Below the pieces are notes generated by a model. The model was given only the letters and a program-made list of their open reading frames with translations. It was not told where the DNA came from and did not search any database. DNA of 64,000 nucleotides from an uncultured Clostridia bacterium (GTDB lineage: Bacteria; Bacillota; Clostridia; Christensenellales; Borkfalkiaceae): contig CANQSR010000007.1 of the NCBI GenBank assembly GCA_947626575.1, forward strand, positions 27,276-91,275, written 5' to 3'. The position numbers and the translations under genes are program-made. Positions 52,508-60,400 of the stretch are shown one piece after another; the first letter of the stretch is position 1, and the number at the start of each line of letters is the position of its first letter.

Positions 52508-52562
52508 TTCTCGTCGCCCCTCTTAGGGGAGATGTCACGAGCTTGCGAGTGACAGAGGGGTT
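52508..52562. repeat. Family D-like repeat
   Basis: CTCGTCGCCCCTCTTAGGGG, then AGATGTCACGAGCTTGCGAGTGACAGAGGGGTTT. Related copies at 35480-35530 and 53509-53562. It lies directly downstream of the recombinase gene's end. Confidence 0.75.
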
Positions 52563-52587
52563 TCCGATCCCGTATGCGCCGCGGAAA

Positions 52588-53190
52588 TTATTGTGTTTCG
52601 GCGACGTACTGTTTGTAATATTTATAAAAAGTTGTGCGTTTGAGGTGTGTATTTTCGAGTACTTCATCGAAAGAGATCTGTTTATCGGAGTAGAGGGCGA
52701 AATAGCGTTGGGCATTGACGGAGAGTTCGGCGGCGGGGCGGCCGAATTTCACGCCTTTCTCCTTTGCGATGCGGATGCCCTCGGCCTGCCGTTCGCGGAT
52801 ATTGATCCGTTCGTTTTCGGCGACGAAGGAGAGGATCTGCAAGACGAGGTCGGCGATGAATTTTCCCATGAGGTTATCATCTTTGGAGCGGGTATCGAGC
52901 AGGTCCATATCGAGTACGACGATATCGCACTTGGCGGTTTTGGTGATGAAGGCCCATTCTTCGAGGATCATGGAATAATTTCTGCCCAAGCGGTCGATGG
53001 ATTTGACGACGAGGATATCGCCTTCTTTGAGGCGTTTTCTGAGACGCAGATAATTGGTTCTTTCGAAGTTTTTTCCGCTCTCCTTATCCATAAAGATATT
53101 TTTTTTCGGAACGCCGAAACCTTGAAGTTCCACGAGCTGACGGTCTAAGTTTTGTCCCTTTGAGGACACTCTTGCATAGCCAAAAAGCAT
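52588..53190 (-). CDS. Serine recombinase (resolvase/invertase family)
   Basis: 200 residues. Catalytic domain Y-A-R-V-S-S-K-G-Q-N-L-D-R-Q-L with the nucleophilic Ser at 9, K-S-I-D-R-L-G-R-N-Y (conserved D-R-L-G-R), and a short C-terminal HTH (S-F-D-E-V-L-E-N-T, K-R-T-T-F-Y-K-Y-Y). Length matches small resolvases and DNA invertases of the Tn3/Hin type. Ribosome binding site GGAGG on the minus strand. GC content is clearly lower than in neighbours, suggesting acquisition. Its promoter lies between inverted repeats (see 53268-53377). Confidence 0.93.
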   Translation of the reverse strand: MLFGYARVSSKGQNLDRQLVELQGFGVPKKNIFMDKESGKNFERTNYLRLRKRLKEGDILVVKSIDRLGRNYSMILEEWAFITKTAKCDIVVLDMDLLDTRSKDDNLMGKFIADLVLQILSFVAENERINIRERQAEGIRIAKEKGVKFGRPAAELSVNAQRYFALYSDKQISFDEVLENTHLKRTTFYKYYKQYVAETQ

Positions 53191-53267
53191 AAGCCACCTC
53201 CAAAATATTAAAAAAAGATTAGCGAAATGGTATCGCTAACCTTTATTTTCTATATTTTTCCAAAAAA

Positions 53268-53377
53268 GTATAGCTTTACGAAGCGGGATAAACGCCGAAA
53301 AACTCGCCTCTTTTATGGAATAAAGTATACAGAAGCCGTCGATTTTTGTCAACACTTTCGCGTCCGTAAAGCTATAC
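53268..53377 (-). promoter_or_regulatory. Recombinase promoter flanked by 13-bp inverted repeats (possible invertible segment or res site)
   Basis: GTATAGCTTTACG at 53268-53280 and its reverse complement at 53365-53377. Between them is a minus-strand promoter TTGACA (53347-53352), 17 bases, TATACT (53324-53329) that reads into the serine recombinase gene. Each 13-mer is itself nearly palindromic (GTA-N-AGCT-N-TAC), as expected for a serine recombinase site. A second small inverted repeat TTAGCGA / TCGCTAA lies at 53219-53239 in the leader. Confidence 0.72.
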
Positions 53378-53410
53378 ATTTGCGGATGATGGATAATTTC
53401 ACGCCGGAGA

Positions 53411-53468
53411 AGACCTGCCCCCTTTCTAAGGGGGCGGGTGGCGCGGCAAGGCCGCGTCAGGTGGGGGT
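53411..53468. repeat. Family A palindromic repeat
   Basis: CTGCCCCCTTTCTAAGGGGG then GGTGGCGCGGC-AAG-GCCGCGTC-AGGTGGGGG. First unit of a repeat block that fills 53390-54442, where no gene was seen. Confidence 0.82.
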
Positions 53469-53508
53469 ACGAAGCCCTACCCCAACGGAGTGGGCAAGGG
53501 TACACACT

Positions 53509-53562
53509 CGTCGCCCCTTTGAGGGGAGATGTCACGCGTCCTTGCGTGACAGAGGGGTTTTG
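53509..53562. repeat. Family D-like repeat
   Basis: CTCGTCGCCCCTTTGAGGGG, then AGATGTCACGCGTCCTTGCGTGACAGAGGGGTTT; same build as 52508-52562. Confidence 0.75.
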
Positions 53563-53566
53563 AAAG

Positions 53567-53617
53567 CCTTCCCCTTGTGGGGGCGGGTGGCGCGGCAAGG
53601 CCGCGTCAGGTGGGGGT
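53567..53617. repeat. Family A palindromic repeat
   Basis: CCTTCCCCTTGTGGGGGCGG then GTGGCGCGGC-AAG-GCCGCGTC-AGGTGGGGG. Confidence 0.8.
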
Positions 53618-53636
53618 TGCCCTTGCTGTCCCTTTT

Positions 53637-53757
53637 AGGTCGCAAAACGCGCTTCTCGCACATCAGCACAGTGTGCTGTGGGCGGCGTTTTGCGGTGAGT
53701 GAGCGCATTCGCCGCGCGAACGGTGACCGAACGCGGGGTTCTACCCGCGTGAGACAG
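53637..53757. repeat. 121-bp structured repeat (family B), copy 2
   Basis: Differs from 42397-42517 at three of 121 positions. Contains the nested CGCAAAACGC / GCGTTTTGCG and AGCACA / TGTGCT arms and the ACGCGGG / CCCGCGT hairpin. Confidence 0.85.
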
Positions 53758-53969
53758 TGGCGCGAAGCGCCGAAAGGGTTTTTCCTCATTCCGAGACCCG
53801 AAGGGTCGAGTGAATCTTTAACGATATGGTTCCATGATACCTATTCGTTCAAGATACACTCCCTCGGCGATGCCTCGGTCGGTATGAGGGATAGATAATG
53901 TCTGGCCAATTGGAATGAACCCCCTGCCCTACCCGCCCCCCTTTTGCGGGGGCAAAAGGGGGGCGGCGG

Positions 53970-53989
53970 AAAACGGCAAATACGTGCGT
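53970..53989 (+). repeat. 20-bp direct repeat, left copy
   Basis: AAAACGGCAAATACGTGCGT, repeated exactly at 54376-54395; the pair brackets 386 bases of repeat fragments. Confidence 0.85.
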
Positions 53990-54293
53990 TGATACGTCAT
54001 TTCGAACGAAGTGAGGAATCTCAAAGGATGCAGTCCGGCTCCTTGGCGCCCCCTTGAGGGGGAGCTGACCCGCGTCTTTGCGGGTCTGAGGGGGTGGCGT
54101 TCCAAAATTGTATGACACCCCTTCCGTCACTCGCAAGCTCGTGACACCCTCTCACGCGGGTAGACCCCCGCGTTCGGTCAGCATTTGCCCGTGCATATGG
54201 GCAAATGCCATGAAAATTTTGCGCCAAAGATTATCAACCTTTGGCAGAATGCAAAATTTCCCCCTCAAGGGGTGGGCAAGAGACTCACATTGT

Positions 54294-54365
54294 ACTTGGT
54301 CGGAATAAGATTCTTCGCGGATAAGCAATTCGTTGAAAGCCATACCTGTACGGCTCAGAATGACG
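54294..54365. repeat. Family F repeat, copy 2
   Basis: Diverged copy of 42708-42779: ACTTGGTCG, AATAAGATTCTTCGCGGAT, CGGCTCAGAATGACG. Confidence 0.72.
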
Positions 54366-54375
54366 ACCGATGGCA

Positions 54376-54395
54376 AAAACGGCAAATACGTGCGT
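54376..54395 (+). repeat. 20-bp direct repeat, right copy
   Basis: Exact copy of 53970-53989, 48 bases before the giant-gene start. Confidence 0.85.
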
Positions 54396-54405
54396 AATGG
54401 CACGG

Positions 54406-54431
54406 TTTGATAAAAAAATTCTTCTATCAAA
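54406..54431 (+). promoter_or_regulatory. Hairpin abutting the giant-gene ribosome binding site
   Basis: TTTGATA / TATCAAA (54406-54412 with 54425-54431); the right arm shares its last bases with AAAGGAGG. Folding would partly hide the ribosome binding site. No convincing promoter was found directly upstream. Confidence 0.5.
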
Positions 54432-54442
54432 GGAGGAAGGAT

Positions 54443-57400
54443 ATGAAACAGAAAAAGCAAAAAGACGTCATGTTGAGCGGAGGCGAAACATCACCGCATT
54501 ATGAACAAGGAGATTCCTCACCTTCGTTCGGAATGACGAAGAGAACGCAAGGAGATTCCTCGACCATGCTCGGAATGACGAATAAGACGGTGGGGAATGC
54601 CGTTGCGCGGCATGACGGGAGGGCATGGCGGAAATTCGCGGTGGCGATACTTTCGCTACTGCTTTTCGCGACCTTAACGCTTGCAATCGCACAAGTAATT
54701 CCCGCAGGGGCGCAGGATGACCTTGTCCTCAGCGGCAATACGGCAGAGTATACTTTTGAAAACGATTCCGCAGAAAATTCTTTGTGGACATATGATCGTG
54801 CGAAGAACGAATGGACATCTTCAAAGAATTTGCCTGTTCGTAGTGTTCTTCCTGTTGACGTATCAAACCCCAATAAGCTTACGCTCAAAGTGACAAAGCC
54901 AGGCGATATTTCATTCAAGTGGTCACCTTATAACACCGATTTGGCATTTGCTGTGATACGCTATCAAAATGTGCCAGATAGTGGGGATCTCAGTGACTTA
55001 AAACCGGAATATTTGGTGAATTATGGTCAACATTATGCAAATGGTGATAATAAAAGTACTTATTATGGCGGCACAGCTGACTATGATAAATGGAATGTCG
55101 TCTTATCTGATGAAAATTATCAAGGGGAAATTTATAATCATAATACAAAAGTAGATTTAAGACACAAATATCAAGGGCCTGTCGTAATTAGCGATTGTAA
55201 AGTTGGCGATGTCGTTATTTTTGAGACGATTGCACAGCAGCCAAGTAGTGGCTACTATGTTTTAGTGCAAGGGCTTCATTATCCAACAAATCCTGCGTTT
55301 TCAATCTCCGCAGAAATTGCAGAGGGTCAAACTGAACTTGGCACAATTCATGCGGATAGAGAAGGAGAGACACAGCCAACGACCGACAAACTGACGGTTC
55401 AGCGTTTTTATGACGAAAGCGTGACTTTTACCGCCGTCCCAACCGAGGATACAACAGCTGTTTATTGGACTGATGAAACAGGCAAAAAAGTCTGTGCGGA
55501 TAAGACTTTTACTGTTTCCGGGATAGCGGAGGCAAATGATAATACATGCTATACAGTGCATTTTGTAACAAAAGAGGAAATGAAACCGACCTCTTCTGTA
55601 AAGTCGGATACTGAGCAACCATTTTGGAAAATTGAAGACGACAAATATGGCTTGGATTTTAATGTGTTTGCAAAGAGCGATACAGCCACTCTTGATTTTG
55701 GATTTGTAATTCCAGAAGAGGGAGGTTATCTTGAATTTGATTATGTTTATTTCACAGAAAAAACTCTGAACCAAGTGCAATTATTTATTGATGGCATTTT
55801 GCAAGATGGAACATCAAATAAAGAGCAATTCCCAGCCTATAAATATCCGGGTCATCCGGTAACGTTTTATGTTGCGCAACCTCCAAAAGATGTGGAGAAT
55901 GGGCCGAAAACTCTCCATTATGCACAGTATATTGATGTTCCCGGATATTATAAAGGACAAATAAAAGTCAGGGCTGGTAGAAACTTTGAGCCGGTCGAGG
56001 GCGATGAATTTTATTTTTCAAATATCACAACCTCACATGAATTGACAAAATTTGAAAAATTAACATTAAATTTCGATAATGAAATAGCTTCCATGACCAT
56101 GAAGTACGATGGGCACGATCAAATCGAAATTACTGCAGGGCAACCGATTGATGTTCCCATAGGTGTGCCAAATATTCAGTTTAGCGAAACTCATGCGACG
56201 AAGGAATCTTCGCTAGATTCTACGCAAAATGTAAAATGCTATTTTTACTCATTTACCAGCAATTTTTCTTCCGCAGATGGTACAACTTGGGGAAAAACCG
56301 GTTTATCTAATTCTGCATCCAATAGTTTTTACCTTACATTTTTTGATGAAAACTATGCGGCGTTCCAAACCAACAGCACATCAAGTTCTGCAAAAACTTA
56401 TAGCTTTTCAAAAGACGATGTTGCAATCAATGTAAAATACAAGGAGGATGCTCCGATTGCTGTATCCGTAACTAAAACCACGGAGGGAACACCAGACGTA
56501 TTGCTTGATGTTCATAACGGTGATGCGATTGACTTCCCGTTTGGAAAAGAGAATACTATGGTTGTTCGTATCAAAACTTATAATAAATTCGCAGAGGAGA
56601 ATTATAAAATCACGCTTGATGGTTCAGTTTTCTCCGGCAGAATGGAAGTAATCGATACTATGTTGGGTTTTGTATTAACAGACGTGGTAAATCATACGGT
56701 ATCGATAACCTATAACAATTTGCCCGATGACGAAACGTATATCTATAAGAATACTGTCGTTGCATTTACAGTACAGGAAGGAATAGAAGGCGGAATTGAG
56801 AATATCGTGAAAACGGAAGGATTAACTCTTGAAGAATATACAAAACAAGGCGAGGCTCCTTGGTTATTTGATCCCGAATTATCAGAAGAAGGAAATTATG
56901 TATATCGGGCAGGAAATTCCTTTAAATGGGATCAAGCTGATACATATGCTACGGGACTTGGTGCACTTGCTTTCTCAATGCAAGATTCTATAAATGAATC
57001 AGCAGGAAGTGTTTCTTTTGAATTTCAGATTGCCGGAAGCTGCTATTCCGCCTATGGCTTGCCGACACCTATGATTGGTGCATATCTTTTATACAAAATC
57101 GGTGGGCCAATCACAGGAACTGAGATTGACAATATTGTAAATAATGGTAATATTCCAGAAGGTGTGAAAAAACTTGCCTACTCAAGTGAGCATGGCAAAA
57201 TTATTACGGAAAACGGTGTAATAAATGCTGGAGATTGGTATCGTGCGAATATCATGATTCAGAAAGGGGAACCGATTTATATTACGTTCTTTTCAATGAA
57301 AGTGCCTGGCGGTGACCCGGTAGACACCTTTATGAACATTCGCAATGTGCGTCTTAATATCGGCAACGCTAATGTAACGGTGCAAAGAGGCGCGGACGCA

Positions 57401-60400
57401 AAGGGGACGGTCACATCCGCTATCGGGGAGCAGAAAAACGAAAATAAAACGGAATCTGTCTCTTACAATGTCGCAATCGGTAGCACGCTTGAATTAAGAG
57501 CTACCCTTGACAAGAATGAAGTGTTCTATGGATGGTCGGTAAACGGTGCGCTTGTCTCTACCGAAACCACAGTGACTTTGTTTGTCGAAGGAGAAACGAC
57601 CGTTGTTGCATGGATGGCACCTGCGAACTTCTATGTAGCGCGCGCTGAAGGCAATTTTTCCAAGACAATTGAAGACGCAGTTGAGAGTGCGGACGGCGGG
57701 ACAGTTTATGTCCTCCAAGACACAACCATAATAAAGAGCTTTGCGATTCCGAGCGGCGTTACATTGCTTATCCCTTTCAATGATGCAAACGGCTTTATGG
57801 AAGCCGGTAAAGCCGGAACAGCCGATAACAAAATTTCTTGGTTGAATCCGACTTATCAAGACGCCTATCGTACCGTGACAGTGAAAGCGGGTGTTACGAT
57901 AACCGTAGAGGGCACGCTCAGTGTGGGTGCCGTTGTCAACTATCTTGTGGGGCAGGGCTACCAAGGCCACACTTCGGGCGCGTACGCCGAAATTATTCTT
58001 GAAACGGACAGCAAAATCCAAGTCGCAAAGGGCGGCGTGATGGATGTTTACGGCCGCGTTTGGGGCGGTTCTGGCGCCAAGGGTGCGGACATGGGTACCG
58101 TCGAAGTCGCCGAGGGCGGCAAAGTCTATGAACCTTTCCTCATCCTCGACTTTTCGGGCGGCACCAATGCGTTCGGAGCCTTCCTTGACGGCACGACGCC
58201 ATTCAAGCGCTTTGCGATGATCAACATCGAAGTGCCGATGACGGTCCATTACGGCGGCATGCTCTATGGTCATGCGAGCCTTTGGGTAGAATCAATGACG
58301 TTGCATGCTTCCCTCGATCAGCCTTTTATCTCCTATGACATGGGAGACGGAAAAGGCGGCGACGGACAGGGGGCTGATACTTTCGTCATGCTTCATGATG
58401 GCGCAAGTGTGAAATTGACTTACAATTCGGAGAAGATTGTAGGCAATGCCACTGCCGCGAACGGCACCGAAGGTATCGGCGAAACGACGATGATCTTCGA
58501 AGGCGGTGCGACGTTCAGCTACATGAAGTTCTCAGCAATGGGCTTCTCAGTCCCTACCAGCCCCGTCATGTTCTCAATTCCCTATAACTACAATGTGGAA
58601 CTCAACGGAACGGGTGCAAATTATGAAACCAAGACGGACTTCATGCTCATGCCGGGCGCGACCGTAAAGGTCGGGAAAGATGCCACGCTCACCCTTAACG
58701 CAAACACCTGGGTACTCGATGGCTATGCAGGTGGCGACCAAGCGGGCAAGCAATATCCTTTGAAAGGAGATCTTGTTAAAGGCGGCTATTCCGCGAGCGG
58801 CAACCTTATTGTGAATGGCACGTTGAAGATCGGCAAGAAAATGCCCATTAAATTGAGCGTTACCATTGCAGAAGGACCTGATGAAGAGGACCAGCCGATG
58901 CCCGCAATCTTCATCGGTATTGTGCAGACGGAGGGCGGCGGTAAAATCGAAATTCCTGCGGAAACCATTTTGAGCGGGAAGATTTGGATGGGCTTGGAAA
59001 AGCAAGATTACTTCGCCTACACCGCAACGGCGAGACTTTATGACAAGGTACGGAAGACACTCACGCCGCTTGTGGCCGAGGGCGAGACGAAACTTTCCGA
59101 AAAGCGCACTTACACTGCAACGTGGACGCAAGATGATGAAAAGTGGTCGCTTGATACTCTCCATTACGCTACCACATCGGATGGCGAGGAAAGCGGAGAA
59201 TTGACCCTCAATTCGGACATGGTAGGCTCGTGGATGGTCGATCACGTAGGCGAGGGTCTGCGCGGCCATATCGAGCCACAGGAATCGGAATGGGTCTATG
59301 ATGAGAAAACGGACGGGACGATCGGGTTGGGAAACCACCATATCATCCGCCGCTATTGCACCGAACTCGGCTGTGACCACGAATTTGAGAAGGAGCTTTT
59401 GGGCATGCCCGGCACGAATGACGTCCAAGACCTCATCGGCGGCCTCACGTTTAAGGGGCCCGGCGGGTTCGGTTCAGAAGCCATCGACAAACTCATCGGC
59501 CTCTTCAAAGGGAACTACGATGACTTTGACTTTGCGGGAATGACCGTAACGGCGGTGTCAAGCGACATCTCCACGAAAGTGGATGCGAACGCTGAGGGCA
59601 ACTACTACACGGTGGAAATCACGATTGAAGGCGGCTTCTTCCTCCAAGGCGGGAAGTTCACCCAAACGCTCACCCTCAAATGGCAGATCACGCCGTTTGA
59701 TATCAGCGTGAACTTCGGCGAGGACGGCGCGAACGCCACGGCTTCGCTCAACGAAAATTCTGCCGAATACGACGGGAATGAACATACGCCTGAGGTCTCC
59801 GAGATTGTTGCCGCTTTGGAGAACGTCGGCGGGACGAGAACTCCGCTTCATCTTGATACAGATTATACGGTCTCCGCGATCACCGTAACGGATGCGGGGA
59901 AATACACTGTAACGATCACGGGTACGGGTAACTATACGGGCCAAATCGAACTTCCGTATGAGATATTAAAGCGGTCGCTTACGGTGACGGTTGAAAGCGG
60001 TTTGGGCCATATTTACGGCGAGCAAGCGGCTTCTATCGGCAAGAACTTCACCCTTTCGGGGCATGTAGCGGGCGAGGAAGCGGACTTGAAGGACCTCATC
60101 ACCCTCTCGACGACGGCAGGGCAATGGTCGGATGCGGGGAATTATGACGTAACGGCCGCCTATGAAAGCGAGAGTGGCGCGCTCAAAAATTATACCGTGA
60201 CGCTCAATGGCGAAACGGGGGCTTACACCGTCTCCCCGAAGAATATCGAGAAGGCCGTGGTCACGGCGGAAAACGTCGTCTACAACGGGACGGCGCAGAC
60301 GCCTGCGGTGAGCTTCACGCTCGCGGGCTATGAGGAATACTATACGGCCGACGATTACCAAATCAGTTACGGCACGGAGCATACCAATGTGGGGACCGTG

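Noticed and set aside
53227..53898. ORF of 223 codons in the repeat block after the recombinase gene
   Set aside because: Made entirely of repeat families A, B and D, with no ribosome binding site or family match.
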